A stretch of DNA of 64,000 bases from an uncultured Sphingomonas sp. (GCA_913777325.1 CAJYSA010000002.1:1-64000); one strand, 5' to 3'. Counted from the stretch's first letter, positions 16,229 to 25,007 are shown. Made by a program: numbers and translations. The notes: generated by a model not told the origin, from the letters alone.

Positions 16229-17389
16229 ATGGCGCGGGTAGAACCACTCAAGCTGGGAATGGTCGGGGGCGGCGAAGGCGCGTTCATCGGCGCGGTACAC
16301 CGGATGGCGGCGGGCGTCGACGGTGACTGGCGACTGGTCGCGGGCGCGTTCAGCAGCGATGCGGGACGCAATGCGCGCACCGGCGACCTGCTCGGGCTGG
16401 ACGCCGGGCGCGTCTATCCGTCGATCGAGGCGATGCTGGACGCGGAACGCGCGCTTCCGGCGGGCGAGCGGATCGACGCGGTCGCGATCGTGACGCCGAA
16501 TCACCTGCACGCGCCGATGTCGATCGCGGCACTGGATGCCGGTTTCCACGTGATCTGCGAAAAGCCGATGTCGCTGAACCTGGCGGAGGCGCACGCGATC
16601 GCGGAGGCCGCCGCGCGGAGCGGCAGACATTATGCGCTGGCGTTCACCTATAGCGGCTATCCGCTGATCGAGGAGGCGCGCACGCGCGTGGCGCGCGGCG
16701 ATTTCGGCGCGATCCGGCTGGTGCAGGTCGAATATTCGCAAGGCTGGCTGAGCAGCGCGCTGGACCGCGAGGGCAACCGGCAGGCGGAGTGGCGCACCGA
16801 TCCGGCCCGCGCCGGGCTTGGCGGGTGCCTGGGCGATATCGGCACGCATGCCTTCCAGCTGGCCGAGCATGTCGGCGGCGTGCGCGTCGAGTCGCTGTGC
16901 GCGGACCTGACCACGCACGTACCGGGACGGCGGCTGGACGATGACGTCAGCGTGCTGCTGCGCTTCGAGAACGGCGCGCGCGGCGTGCTGAAGGCAAGCC
17001 AAGTCGCGGCGGGGGACGAGAACGGCCTGCGGCTGCGCATCCATGGCGAGAAGGGCGGGCTGGACTGGGCGCAGATGGAGCCGAACACGCTGACGCTGCG
17101 CTGGCTGGATCGACCGGCGGAGATCGTGCGGACCGGCGGGCCGGGCGTGTCCGACTCGGCGATGGCGCGGACGCGCACCCCCGCCGGGCACCCGGAGGGG
17201 TATATCGAGGCGTTCGCCAACCTGTATCGCGCGGTCGCCGCGACGATCCGGGGGGGCGATGCGGTGGCGGAGCACGGGAGCGCGGCGTGGTTCCCGGGCG
17301 CCGAGGACGGCGTGCGGACGATGGCGTTCGTCGAGGCGGTGGTGGCCAATGCGGCGTCACAGGAGAAGTGGAGCGGGCTGGCGGGGTGA
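16229..17389 (+). CDS. Gfo/Idh/MocA-family oxidoreductase
   Basis: A 386-residue NAD(P)-dependent oxidoreductase: an N-terminal Rossmann domain (LGMVGGGEGAFIGAVHR at residue 9, VAIVTPNHLHAPMSIAAL, VICEKPMSLNLAEA with the family EKP lysine) and a C-terminal alpha/beta domain (GGCLGDIGTHAFQLAEHV, the catalytic D..H pair). No signal peptide. Start ATG 16229 is preceded by GGGAGG. It probably oxidises or reduces a ring hydroxyl of a sugar or its 3-keto form in the cytoplasm. It is divergent from the sugar-oxidation run and is probably part of the same pathway. Confidence 0.88.
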   Translation: MARVEPLKLGMVGGGEGAFIGAVHRMAAGVDGDWRLVAGAFSSDAGRNARTGDLLGLDAGRVYPSIEAMLDAERALPAGERIDAVAIVTPNHLHAPMSIAALDAGFHVICEKPMSLNLAEAHAIAEAAARSGRHYALAFTYSGYPLIEEARTRVARGDFGAIRLVQVEYSQGWLSSALDREGNRQAEWRTDPARAGLGGCLGDIGTHAFQLAEHVGGVRVESLCADLTTHVPGRRLDDDVSVLLRFENGARGVLKASQVAAGDENGLRLRIHGEKGGLDWAQMEPNTLTLRWLDRPAEIVRTGGPGVSDSAMARTRTPAGHPEGYIEAFANLYRAVAATIRGGDAVAEHGSAAWFPGAEDGVRTMAFVEAVVANAASQEKWSGLAG

Positions 17390-17393
17390 GGTC

Positions 17394-17470
17394 CGTCATT
17401 GCGAGCGTCGCGAAGCAATTCAGGGCCGGATCAGGACGCCCTGGATTGCTTCGCGACGCTCGCAATGACG
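17394..17470 (+). repeat. 77-bp palindromic intergenic element, copy A
   Basis: Near-perfect palindrome: the outer 26-base arm beginning CGTCATTGCGAGCG is matched by the arm ending CGCTCGCAATGACG, with inner CAGGGC/GCCCTG pairing and a short asymmetric core (CGGATCAGGACG). It lies between the convergent Gfo/Idh and hemW genes and could act as a 3' hairpin for both. Same length and core as the elements at 23416 and 33394. Confidence 0.85.
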
Positions 17471-17471
17471 A

Positions 17472-18659
17472 TCAGCGCACCACCTTCGGCAGGATCGCGT
17501 CGAGCAGGATCATGCCCGCGTCGGTGACGCGCAGCAGCGCACCGTCGCGGACGATCAGGTCGGGGAGCGCGGCGATCGCGGCGATGTCGACGATCTGTTC
17601 GACGCGCATCCCGCCCGCCGCCGCGATCGCCTCCACATCGACGCCCTCGCGCAGCCGCAATCCCATCAATAGCGCCTCGCCGACCCGCGTCGCGGCGTCG
17701 AGCGGTTCCTCGCTCTCGATCCCGTGCCCGTTGCGCGCGACCGCCGCGAGCCAGTTCTCGGGCTTCTTGCGGCGGAAGGTGGCGAGATGGTCGCGGCGCC
17801 CGTGCGCGCCGGGACCGACGCCCGCATAATCGCGATAGCGCCAGTAAGCGAGATTGTGGCGGCTCTCCGCGCCGGGACGGGCGTGGTTCGAAATTTCATA
17901 GGCGGGCAGGCCGGCGGCGGCGGTGCGCGCGCGGGTGAGCCCGAACAGGTCGGCGGCGTCGTCGCCATCGGGGATCGCCAGCCGCCCCGCCGCCGCCTCG
18001 GTGGCAAAGCGCGTGCCGGGCTCTATCGTCAGTTGATAGAGCGACAGATGCTCGGTCCCGAACGCCAGTGCGCGCGCGAGTTCCGCGTCCCATGCCTCCA
18101 GCGACTGACCGGGCCGGGCGTAGATCAGGTCGAAGCTGACCCGCGCGAAGGTCGCCTGCGCGACGTCGAGCGCGCCCAGCCCCTCGCCGACATCGTGCGC
18201 GCGCCCCAGAAAGCGCAGCGCGTCGTCGTCCAGCGCCTGTAGCCCCAGCGACACGCGGTTCACCCCCGCCGCCGCCAGATCGGCGAAACGCGCCGCCTCC
18301 ACCGACGACGGATTCGCCTCCAGCGTGATCTCGACATCGCCGACCGGCGTCCAGGCGGTGGAGGCGGCGTCGACCAGCGCCGCGACGGTGGCGGGCGGCA
18401 TCAGCGACGGCGTGCCGCCCCCGAAGAAGATCGAGCCCAGCCGCCGCCCCGGCATCAGCGCGATCTCGTGCGCGAGGTCGGCGAGCAGCGCGTCGTGCCA
18501 TTGCGCCTCGTCCACCGTGGCGCGGACATGGCTGTTGAAGTCGCAATAGGGGCATTTCGAGACGCAGAACGGCCAATGGATGTAGAGCGCCAGCGGTGCG
18601 GCGGCGCGCGCCGCGCGGTCGCGTGCCGCGGCGTCGGGGGCGGGATCGAGCAGGGACAT
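17472..18659 (-). CDS. hemW: HemW-like radical SAM protein (coproporphyrinogen oxidase-like)
   Basis: A 395-residue radical SAM protein of the HemN/HemW family. The motif CVSKCPYCDF (CxxxCxxC, with the extra conserved Cys/Phe) lies at about residues 32-41, followed by FFGGGTPSLM and ITLEANPSS. The C-terminal HemN domain (NLAYWRYRDYAGVGPGAHG) is present. HemW binds haem and is thought to act as a haem chaperone rather than an oxidase; the short N-terminus before the motif favours HemW over HemN. The ATG at 18659 is used; an ATG 12 bp upstream (18671) is possible. Its position beside rdgB and rph, with one gene inserted, is common in Alphaproteobacteria. Confidence 0.88.
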   Translation of the reverse strand: MSLLDPAPDAAARDRAARAAAPLALYIHWPFCVSKCPYCDFNSHVRATVDEAQWHDALLADLAHEIALMPGRRLGSIFFGGGTPSLMPPATVAALVDAASTAWTPVGDVEITLEANPSSVEAARFADLAAAGVNRVSLGLQALDDDALRFLGRAHDVGEGLGALDVAQATFARVSFDLIYARPGQSLEAWDAELARALAFGTEHLSLYQLTIEPGTRFATEAAAGRLAIPDGDDAADLFGLTRARTAAAGLPAYEISNHARPGAESRHNLAYWRYRDYAGVGPGAHGRRDHLATFRRKKPENWLAAVARNGHGIESEEPLDAATRVGEALLMGLRLREGVDVEAIAAAGGMRVEQIVDIAAIAALPDLIVRDGALLRVTDAGMILLDAILPKVVR

Positions 18660-18762
18660 GGTCGCGCGCATATGGCGGTTCGTCGCGCCCGGCGCCACCT
18701 GCGCCGCAAAGCGGACTGATCCATGTTGTGTTGGCGTAACGTTCTTGGCAGTCAGGCGGGCG

Positions 18763-19314
18763 ATGTCGATCCGCCGATTCGTCGCGTTGCTGCTCATCCT
18801 GTCCCCCTGCGCGCCGGGCGAGGCGGCAGGGGTGGAGTGGCGGATGGCGCGCCCGGCGCCGGTGCGCGACGACGCGCTGCTCCAGCGCGACATGCTCGAC
18901 GCGCACAATCGCGCGCGCGGCGAACTCGGACTGCCGCCGCTGACGTGGAGCCCGACGCTGGCCGCCGCCGCCGAGGTGCATGCGCGCGAACTGGCGCGGC
19001 GCGGGCGGCTGTTCCACGCGGCGCAGCCGGCGGGGGCGGCGTGGCAGGGGGAGAATCTGTTCTCCGGCACGCGCGGCGGCTATGGCTATGGCGAGATGGC
19101 CGGTTACTGGCTCGCCGAGCGGCGGTATTTCCGCAACGGCCCCAGCCCGCGCTTCAGCCGCACCGGACGCTGGCAGGATGCGGCGCATTATGCGCAGATG
19201 GTATGGCGCGACACCACCCAAGTGGGCTGCGCGATGGTGCCGGGGCAGGCGGAGGATTTCCTGGTCTGCCGGTACTCACCCGGCGGCGAGGTGCGCGGGC
19301 GACGCGCCTATTGA
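18763..19314 (+). CDS. secreted CAP-domain (SCP/PR-1) protein
   Basis: A 183-residue protein with a signal peptide (MSIRRFVALLLILSPCAPGEA) and a single CAP domain: DAHNRARGELGLPPLTW (CAP helix 1), GENLF, and HYAQMVWRDTTQVGCA with a conserved His and Cys. Bacterial CAP proteins are extracellular and of mostly unknown function; some bind lipids or peptidoglycan. The ATG at 18763 gives the signal peptide. It is convergent with rdgB and divergent from hemW, an insertion into an otherwise conserved gene block. Confidence 0.82.
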   Translation: MSIRRFVALLLILSPCAPGEAAGVEWRMARPAPVRDDALLQRDMLDAHNRARGELGLPPLTWSPTLAAAAEVHARELARRGRLFHAAQPAGAAWQGENLFSGTRGGYGYGEMAGYWLAERRYFRNGPSPRFSRTGRWQDAAHYAQMVWRDTTQVGCAMVPGQAEDFLVCRYSPGGEVRGRRAY

Positions 19315-19357
19315 GGCGCGCGGCGCGGCGGGGTCGACGCGCGGTGCGTCATCGGAC

Positions 19358-19400
19358 GCGTGGCGCAGCGATCCAGTGACGGATCAGCGCTGCACCACGC
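19358..19400. terminator. long hairpin between convergent CAP and rdgB genes
   Basis: GCGTGGCGCAGCG (19358-19370) pairs with CGCTGCACCACGC (19388-19400) with one mismatch, and the inner ATCC/GGAT closes a 6-base AGTGAC loop. It lies in the 97-bp convergent gap and probably ends transcripts from both sides; there is no T-tract. Confidence 0.5.
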
Positions 19401-19411
19401 GCGCCGACGGG

Positions 19412-20038
19412 TTAGAAGACCGCCGCGACCAATTGCCGGAAGGCGTCGCCGCGATGGCTGATCTCGTTCTTGGCGGGTTCGTCCATCTCGCCGAAGGTGC
19501 TGTCGTGGCCGACCGGCAGGAATACGGGATCATAGCCATGACCCTTGAGCCCACGCGGCGGCCACACGAGCGTGCCGTCGACGCGCCCCTCGAACCATTC
19601 GACATGTCCGTCGGGCCATGCCAGCGCCAGCGCACAGACGAAATGCGCGTCGCGCGGCGCGTGCGGAGTCTCCCCCAACTTGTCCTCGACCAGCCGCATC
19701 GCGTGCGCGAAGTCCTTGTCCGGCCCGCCCCAGCGCGCCGAGAAGATGCCGGGATCGCCGCCCAGCGCATCGACGCACAACCCGCTGTCGTCGGCCAGCG
19801 CGGGGAGGCCCGACAGGTCCGCCGCCGCGCGGGCCTTCAACTCGGCATTCATGACGAAGGTGGTGCCGGTCTCCTCGGGCTCGGGCAGGTCGAGCGACGC
19901 GGCGGAGATCACCTCCAGCCCATAGCCTTCCAGCAGGGCGCCGATCTCGCGCACCTTGCCGGCGTTATGGCTGGCGATCACCAGCTTGCCGGGCTGGAGC
20001 TTACGGATCGCCTGCGGCTCGGCGCCCTCGCCGCTCAT
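19412..20038 (-). CDS. rdgB: dITP/XTP pyrophosphatase RdgB
   Basis: A 208-residue Ham1/RdgB nucleotide pyrophosphatase that hydrolyses dITP, XTP and ITP to monophosphates, keeping damaged purines out of nucleic acids. Family motifs: [10 protein letters not shown] near residue 23, [49 protein letters not shown] and ISHRGDAF at the C-terminus. Its ATG overlaps the rph stop by 4 bp, so it is translationally coupled to RNase PH, the usual arrangement in Alphaproteobacteria. Confidence 0.95.
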   Translation of the reverse strand: MSGEGAEPQAIRKLQPGKLVIASHNAGKVREIGALLEGYGLEVISAASLDLPEPEETGTTFVMNAELKARAAADLSGLPALADDSGLCVDALGGDPGIFSARWGGPDKDFAHAMRLVEDKLGETPHAPRDAHFVCALALAWPDGHVEWFEGRVDGTLVWPPRGLKGHGYDPVFLPVGHDSTFGEMDEPAKNEISHRGDAFRQLVAAVF

Positions 20039-20748
20039 GCGACCGCGCGCCCCTGGGCGGCGAAGATCTCGTTGCAGCCGATCCGCGCCAGGCGGAGCAA
20101 GCGCAGCAGCGCTTCCTCGTCATAGGTGGCGTGCTCGGCGGTCGCCTGCGCCTCGGCGATGTGCCCGTTTTCGAGCAGCACGAAATTGGCGTCCGCATCG
20201 GCGTTCGAATCCTCGTCGTAATCGAGGTCGAGCACCGGATTGCCCTTGTAGATGCCGCACGACACGGCGGCGATCTTCTGTTTGATCGGATCGGCGGTCA
20301 GCTTGCCCGAGGCCAGCAGCCCGTCGACCGCTAGGCGCAGCGCGACCCACGCGCCCGAGATCGAGGCGGTGCGCGTGCCGCCATCGGCCTGGATCACGTC
20401 GCAATCGAGCGTGATCTGGCGCTCGCCCAGCAGCGTCAGGTCGGTGACGGCGCGCAAGCTGCGCCCGATCAGCCGCTGAATCTCCTGCGTGCGGCCCGAT
20501 TGCTTGCCCTTGGCGGCCTCGCGGCTGCCGCGCGTGTGGGTGGCGCGCGGGAGCATCCCGTATTCGGCGGTGACCCAGCCCTGGCCCTTGCCGCGCAGGA
20601 ACGGCGGCACGCGCTCCTCGACGGAGGCGGTGACGAGCACCTTGGTATCGCCGAAGCCGATCAGCACCGAGCCTTCGGCATGGCGCGTGAAGCGCGGCTC
20701 GATCGTGATGGGGCGCATCTGGTCGGGGGTGCGGCCGCTGGGGCGCAT
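20035..20748 (-). CDS. rph: ribonuclease PH
   Basis: A 237-residue phosphorolytic 3'-5' exoribonuclease that trims the 3' ends of tRNA precursors. It begins [14 protein letters not shown] and carries the conserved [49 protein letters not shown] and [19 protein letters not shown] stretches. Full family length. It is the first gene of the rph-rdgB pair; the gap to the divergent lipoprotein gene at 20830 is only 81 bp and must hold both promoters. Confidence 0.96.
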   Translation of the reverse strand: MRPSGRTPDQMRPITIEPRFTRHAEGSVLIGFGDTKVLVTASVEERVPPFLRGKGQGWVTAEYGMLPRATHTRGSREAAKGKQSGRTQEIQRLIGRSLRAVTDLTLLGERQITLDCDVIQADGGTRTASISGAWVALRLAVDGLLASGKLTADPIKQKIAAVSCGIYKGNPVLDLDYDEDSNADADANFVLLENGHIAEAQATAEHATYDEEALLRLLRLARIGCNEIFAAQGRAVA

Positions 20749-20829
20749 TCAACTCTCCTCAAGGTCGGATCGTTCAGGCCCCTAGCGAGGTTGGCGCAGC
20801 GGCGCCAGCGACTAACGGGAGAGCGTGCC

Positions 20830-21321
20830 ATGCGCGAATGGATGACGGTAGCAGCGCTCCTGGTAGCGGGGTGCACGCCGGTCGAACTGCGTTCGCGACC
20901 GGTGGCGCAGCCCGAGGCGGCGCCGGCGACAGGGGAGGCGATCACGCTGGCGACGGGGCCGTGTTTCGGGACATGCCCGGTATATCGGGTGACGATCCGG
21001 GCGGACGGATCGGGGACGTTCGAGGGGCAGCGCTTCACCGAGGTGACGGGGACGCGGGCGTTCACCGCCGATCCGGCGACGTACCGGCGCTTCGCGGCGC
21101 TGCTGGCCCGATACCGCCCACAGGGCGAGCGGCGAATCGTGATGGGATCGCCCGACTGCCCGGTCGCGCCGACCGACATGCCGAGCGCGCAGGTAAGCTG
21201 GGGCGGGCGCGACACCCTCGATTTCTATTACGGATGCCGGACGGGTAACGAGGCGCTGGCGACGGCGCTGCGCGATGCGCCGGCGCTGCTGCCGATCGCG
21301 GGGTTCATCAAGGCGAAGTGA
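20830..21321 (+). CDS. DUF6438-like lipoprotein
   Basis: A 163-residue predicted lipoprotein: short signal with lipobox (LLVAGC, Cys about residue 15), then a domain with TGPCFGTCPVYRVTIRADGSGTFEG, the recognisable N-terminus of DUF6438 proteins, and a later DSPDCP-like cysteine pair. GGGAGAG precedes the ATG at 20830. Function unknown; it is probably anchored in the cell envelope. It is convergent with the gene at 21325, only 3 bp apart. Confidence 0.7.
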   Translation: MREWMTVAALLVAGCTPVELRSRPVAQPEAAPATGEAITLATGPCFGTCPVYRVTIRADGSGTFEGQRFTEVTGTRAFTADPATYRRFAALLARYRPQGERRIVMGSPDCPVAPTDMPSAQVSWGGRDTLDFYYGCRTGNEALATALRDAPALLPIAGFIKAK

Positions 21322-21324
21322 GCG

Positions 21325-21675
21325 TCAGTGGACGATCCAGGCGCGCGCGCCGGGCACATCGTCGAAAATGCGCATATAGGGTTGCGTCATGACGCGGCGG
21401 ATCTGCTGGCGCGCGACGGGGATGACGACGACCACCGCGATGCGGCTGGCCTTCGGGATCTGCGCCATGTGTTTCAGCAACTCGGCCAGCGCATCCTGCG
21501 GCTGCGCCCCGCACGGCGCGATATCGAGCAGCAGGCGATAGCCCGAGCCGAACCCCGCCGACAGGAAACGACGCATGAAATCCTGTGCATAGCCGGCGAC
21601 TTCGGCGTGGGCGAACGGGCGCCGCCACTGCACGGTCATCAGGTGCAGGTCACGGTCCGTGATGATCTGGTACAT
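21325..21675 (-). CDS. STAS/SpoIIAA-like hypothetical protein
   Basis: A 116-residue soluble protein with alternating beta/alpha pattern: a first strand LHLMTVQW, LLLDIAPC, IAVVVVIPVARQQIRRVMTQPYMRIFDD. This resembles the small STAS/SpoIIAA-like proteins of Sphingomonads. No catalytic motif. It starts 94 bp from the divergent hrcA. Family assignment is tentative. Confidence 0.5.
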   Translation of the reverse strand: MYQIITDRDLHLMTVQWRRPFAHAEVAGYAQDFMRRFLSAGFGSGYRLLLDIAPCGAQPQDALAELLKHMAQIPKASRIAVVVVIPVARQQIRRVMTQPYMRIFDDVPGARAWIVH

Positions 21676-21769
21676 CGATGGCGGCCCTTCCGGCGGGGAT
21701 CATGCGCCTGGATTGATTGCCGAACCATGAAGGCGACTGTTGAGCGCCGCGCCGCGCGCGCATACATCG

Positions 21770-22819
21770 GTGGACGTGACCCGTTCGCCGCCCATCGCCG
21801 AGCTGACCGATCGCGCGCGTGACATCTTCCGCCGCGTCGTCGACGGCTATCTGGAAAGCGGCCAGCCGGTGGGATCGCGGACGCTGGCGCAGGCGGGGCT
21901 GAACCTCTCGCCCGCCTCGATCCGGGGCGTGCTGGCCCAGCTCGAACTCGCCGGGCTGCTGACCGCGCCGCACACCTCCGCCGGGCGGATGCCGACCGAG
22001 CGCGGCCTGCGCCTGTTCGTCGACGGGATGATGCAGGCGCACGAGCCGACCGACGAGGAGCGCAAGCAGATCGAGGCGCGCGCCGGCGCACGCGGCCCGG
22101 TCGAGGAAGCGCTGGCCGCGACCACCGCCGCGCTGTCCGGCCTGTCGGCGTGCGCGGGGCTGGTGATGGTGCCCAAGCGCGAGGCGGTGCTGCGCTCGAT
22201 CGCGTTTCTGCCGCTGGGGCCGGCACAGGCGCTGGCGGTGTTGGTGGGGGAGGACGGCGCGGTCGAGAATCGCGTGGTCGACCTGCCGATCGGGATCGCG
22301 CCGGGCGCGCTGGTCGAGGCGGGGAATTACATGACCGCGACGCTGGCCGGGCTGACGCTGGGCGAGGCGCGCGTGCGGCTGGAGGGCGAGGTGGCGGCCG
22401 GGCGCTCGGCACTGGACGCGGCGGCGCGCACGCTGGTCGAGCGCGGGCTGGCGGTGTGGAGCGAGGATGGCGCGCGGCGCCCGGTGCTGATCGTGCGCGG
22501 GCACGGCCGGCTGCTGGACGACGCCGATGCCGCCGATCTGGAACGGGTGCGCGCGTTGCTCGACGATCTGGACGGGAAGCAGGAGGTGGCGGCGCTGCTC
22601 GATTCGGCGCGCGCGGGCGATGCGACGCGGATCTTCATCGGCGCGGAGAACAAGCTGTTCACGCTCAGCGGCTCGTCGGTGATCGCCAAGCCGTTTCGCG
22701 GGCGGGATGGCAACGTCGTCGGCGTGGTCGGGGTGATCGGCCCGACGCGGTTGAACTACGCGCGTGTCGTGCCCATGGTGGATTTCACGGCCGCGACGCT
22801 CACCCGGCTGCTCGGGTGA
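21770..22819 (+). CDS. hrcA: heat-inducible transcription repressor HrcA
   Basis: A 349-residue repressor of class I heat-shock genes that binds CIRCE elements. N-terminal winged helix: ELTDRARDIFRRVVDGYLESG, then VGSRTLAQ and SPASIRGVLAQLELAGLL. The PHTSAGRMPTERGLRLFVD segment and the GAF-like inhibitory domain ending VVGVIGPTRLNYARVVPMVDF are diagnostic. A GTG at 21770 puts the first motif near residue 10, as in relatives; a TTG at 21740 is possible. No CIRCE inverted repeat is visible upstream. It is followed after 35 bp by grpE. Confidence 0.94.
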   Translation: MDVTRSPPIAELTDRARDIFRRVVDGYLESGQPVGSRTLAQAGLNLSPASIRGVLAQLELAGLLTAPHTSAGRMPTERGLRLFVDGMMQAHEPTDEERKQIEARAGARGPVEEALAATTAALSGLSACAGLVMVPKREAVLRSIAFLPLGPAQALAVLVGEDGAVENRVVDLPIGIAPGALVEAGNYMTATLAGLTLGEARVRLEGEVAAGRSALDAAARTLVERGLAVWSEDGARRPVLIVRGHGRLLDDADAADLERVRALLDDLDGKQEVAALLDSARAGDATRIFIGAENKLFTLSGSSVIAKPFRGRDGNVVGVVGVIGPTRLNYARVVPMVDFTAATLTRLLG

Positions 22820-22854
22820 GGCGCGGCGTTTCGACGTCAACGAACAGGACCGAC

Positions 22855-23406
22855 ATGACCGACAACGCCACCCCGCCCGAAGACCTGCGCGAAGCGACGG
22901 CGGAAGCCGCCCCCGAGGTCGCGGAGCATGACGCCGCCGCCGCGCGCATCGCGGAGCTGGAGGAGCAGCTGGCCGCCGCGCGCCAGGAGACGCTGTATGC
23001 GCAGGCCGATATCCAGAACGTTCGCCGCCGCGCCGAGAAGGACGCCGCCGACGCGCGCGCCTATGCCGCGACCGGCTTCGCGCGCGACGTGCTGTCGGTG
23101 AGCGACAATCTGGAGCGCGCGTTGGCGGCGATCCCGGCGGAGCTGCGCGAGGACGAGAAGTTCAAGGGGCTGGTCACCGGGCTGGACGCGACCGGGCGCG
23201 AGCTGGCGAGCGTGTTCGGGCGGCACGGCCTGACCAAGATCGAGGCGATGGGCCAGCCGCTGGACCCCAACAAGCATCAGGCGATGATGGAGATGCCGAG
23301 CGATCAGCCGGCGGGCACGGTGGTGCAGGAGATGCAGGCGGGCTGGATGATCAAGGACCGGCTGTTGCGCCCGGCGTTGGTCGGGGTGGCGAAGAAGCCG
23401 GAGTGA
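22855..23406 (+). CDS. grpE: nucleotide exchange factor GrpE
   Basis: A 183-residue co-chaperone that drives ADP release from DnaK. It has an N-terminal acidic coiled coil (RIAELEEQLAAARQETLYAQADIQNVRRRAEKD region, about residues 35-70) and the GrpE signature in the C-terminal beta domain (PNKHQAMMEMPSDQPAGTVV and WMIKDRLLRPALVGV). Downstream in the hrcA operon; dnaK and dnaJ are not in this window. The palindromic element at 23416 and a strong terminator at 23505 follow. Confidence 0.95.
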   Translation: MTDNATPPEDLREATAEAAPEVAEHDAAAARIAELEEQLAAARQETLYAQADIQNVRRRAEKDAADARAYAATGFARDVLSVSDNLERALAAIPAELREDEKFKGLVTGLDATGRELASVFGRHGLTKIEAMGQPLDPNKHQAMMEMPSDQPAGTVVQEMQAGWMIKDRLLRPALVGVAKKPE

Positions 23407-23415
23407 TCGCTTAGT

Positions 23416-23492
23416 CGTCATTGCGCGCGGAGCGAAGCAATCCAGGGCGTCCTGGTCCGTCACTGTATTGCTTCGCTCCGCGCGCAATGACG
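23416..23492 (-). repeat. 77-bp palindromic intergenic element, copy B
   Basis: Same family as the elements at 17394 and 33394 but inverted: read on the minus strand the core is CGGACCAGGACGCCCTGGAT. Arms begin CGTCATTGCGCGCGGAGCG and end with its complement, a compensated variant of copy A's GAGCGTCGCG arm. It starts 10 bp after the grpE stop. Confidence 0.85.
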
Positions 23493-23504
23493 CACGATAA
23501 CAAG

Positions 23505-23542
23505 AAGGGCGGGTCGCGGTCTTCACCGCGCCCGCCCTTTTC
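23505..23542 (+). terminator. intrinsic terminator after grpE
   Basis: AAGGGCGGG and CGCGGT pair with ACCGCG and CCCGCCCTT around a CTTC loop (one bulged T), followed by TTTT. A classic strong Rho-independent terminator for the hrcA-grpE transcript; it may also serve the converging MFS gene, since the complement ends in CCCGCCCTTCTT. Confidence 0.85.
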
Positions 23543-23563
23543 CGTGGCCGAAGCCGCTCGGCT

Positions 23564-24892
23564 TCAATCGAGTCGGCGCGCCAGCTCCACGTTCAGCCCC
23601 AGTGCGATCAGCGTGCCGAGCGCGCCCGACAGCAGGTAACCCCCCGCCGCGACCAGCCCGAACGCCTGCGTCAGCGCCAGCGCGGCCAGCGGCGCGAAAC
23701 CCGCGCCGAACAGCCAGGCGAGATCGGAGGTCAGCGCGGCGCCGGTGTAGCGCGCGCGCTTCGGGAAGTTGCTGGTCACCGCGCCCGACGACTGGCCGAA
23801 CGAGATGCCGAGCAGCAGGAAGCCCATGACCATGAACAGGATCTCGCCCGCCTTGCCGCCGTTCAGCAATTGCGGTGCGAAACCGCTGAATGCCGCGATC
23901 CCGGCGGCGGTGTAGCCGAGCACGCTGCGGCGCCCGATCCGGTCGGCGAGCAGCCCCGACAGCACGATCGCGCCCAGCCCGACGATGCCGCCCAGCACCT
24001 CGATCATCAGGAAGGTCGAGATATCCTCGCGTGTGTAGAGTGCCACCCACGAGAGCGGGAACACCGTGACCATGTGGAACAGCGCGAAGCTGGCGAGCGG
24101 AGCGAAGGCGCCGATGACGATGTTGCGCCACTGCGCCTTGACGGTCGCGGTGACGCGCGACGGCGTCAGCTCGCGGCTGTGGAACAGTTCGGCATACTCC
24201 GGGGTGACGACGATGCGCAGCCGCGCGAACAGCGCCACGACGTTGAGCGCGAACGCCACGAAGAACGGATAGCGCCAGCCCCAGGAGATGAAATCCTCCG
24301 GCGCCAGCGTGGAAACGAAGAAGGCGAACAGCGCGCTGGCCACGATCAGCCCGAGCGGCGCGCCAAGCTGCGGCACCATCGCCCACCAGCCGCGCTTCTT
24401 GTCGGGTGCGTTGAGCGCGAGCAGCGACGGCAGCCCGTCCCACGCGCCGCCCAAGGCGATCCCCTGACCGACTCGGAACAGCGCCAGCAGGATCGCGGAC
24501 CAGTGACCGATCGTGTCGAAGCCGGGGAGGAAGGCGACCAGCACCGTCGAGGTGCCGAGCAGGAACAGCGCGATCGTCAGCTTCGTGCCCCGGCCGTAGC
24601 GGCGATCGAGCTTCATGAAGATCTGCGTCCCGATCGGGCGCGCGATGAACGCCAGCGGGAAGAGCGCGAACGACCACAAGGTGGCGGCGATCGGCTGCAT
24701 ATAGGGGAAGATCACCGCCGGGAAGACGATGACCGACGCGATCGCGTAGACGAAGAAGTCGAAGAATTCCGAGGTACGCCCGATGATGACGCCGATCGCG
24801 ATCTCGCCGGGGCGCACATCATGATCGCCCTTGCTATGAAGGGCGCGGGCATCCTGCTCAAGCGAGGTGGACGAAGCGGTGGCCATATTCAT
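23564..24892 (-). CDS. MFS transporter, metabolite:H+ symporter (MHS) type
   Basis: A 442-residue 12-TM permease. The N-terminal IAIGVIIGRTSEFFDFFVYAIAS and RPIGTQIFMKLDRRYGRGTKL, and the central GLADRIGRR-like loop (GLLADRIGRRSVLGY), match the MHS family that imports dicarboxylates, citrate, betaines or shikimate. The substrate is unknown. Its 5' end faces the cyo operon across a 115-bp regulatory gap (24893-25007). Confidence 0.83.
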   Translation of the reverse strand: MNMATASSTSLEQDARALHSKGDHDVRPGEIAIGVIIGRTSEFFDFFVYAIASVIVFPAVIFPYMQPIAATLWSFALFPLAFIARPIGTQIFMKLDRRYGRGTKLTIALFLLGTSTVLVAFLPGFDTIGHWSAILLALFRVGQGIALGGAWDGLPSLLALNAPDKKRGWWAMVPQLGAPLGLIVASALFAFFVSTLAPEDFISWGWRYPFFVAFALNVVALFARLRIVVTPEYAELFHSRELTPSRVTATVKAQWRNIVIGAFAPLASFALFHMVTVFPLSWVALYTREDISTFLMIEVLGGIVGLGAIVLSGLLADRIGRRSVLGYTAAGIAAFSGFAPQLLNGGKAGEILFMVMGFLLLGISFGQSSGAVTSNFPKRARYTGAALTSDLAWLFGAGFAPLAALALTQAFGLVAAGGYLLSGALGTLIALGLNVELARRLD

Positions 24893-24956
24893 TCCCGATC
24901 GGACGGACGGACGTGTTCCGGCGCAGCCCTAGCCTAAACGATTTGCGGCGTGGATG

Positions 24957-24988
24957 GGACAAAATGTCCTATTCCGCTGCGACGCAGC
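24957..24988. promoter_or_regulatory. two small palindromes upstream of cyoA
   Basis: GGACA-AAA-TGTCC (24957-24969) and GCTGCG-A-CGCAGC (24976-24988) lie 20-50 bp before the cyoA ATG. They are candidate operator sites for a regulator of the bo3 oxidase; identity unknown. Confidence 0.35.
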
Positions 24989-25007
24989 AAAGCGTAGCGG
25001 CGCGACC

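Noticed and set aside
17472..18659. HemN oxygen-independent coproporphyrinogen oxidase
   Set aside because: The short N-terminus before the radical SAM motif and the rdgB/rph context favour HemW.
21676..21769. CIRCE operator before hrcA
   Set aside because: No TTAGCACTC-type inverted repeat is present in the gap.
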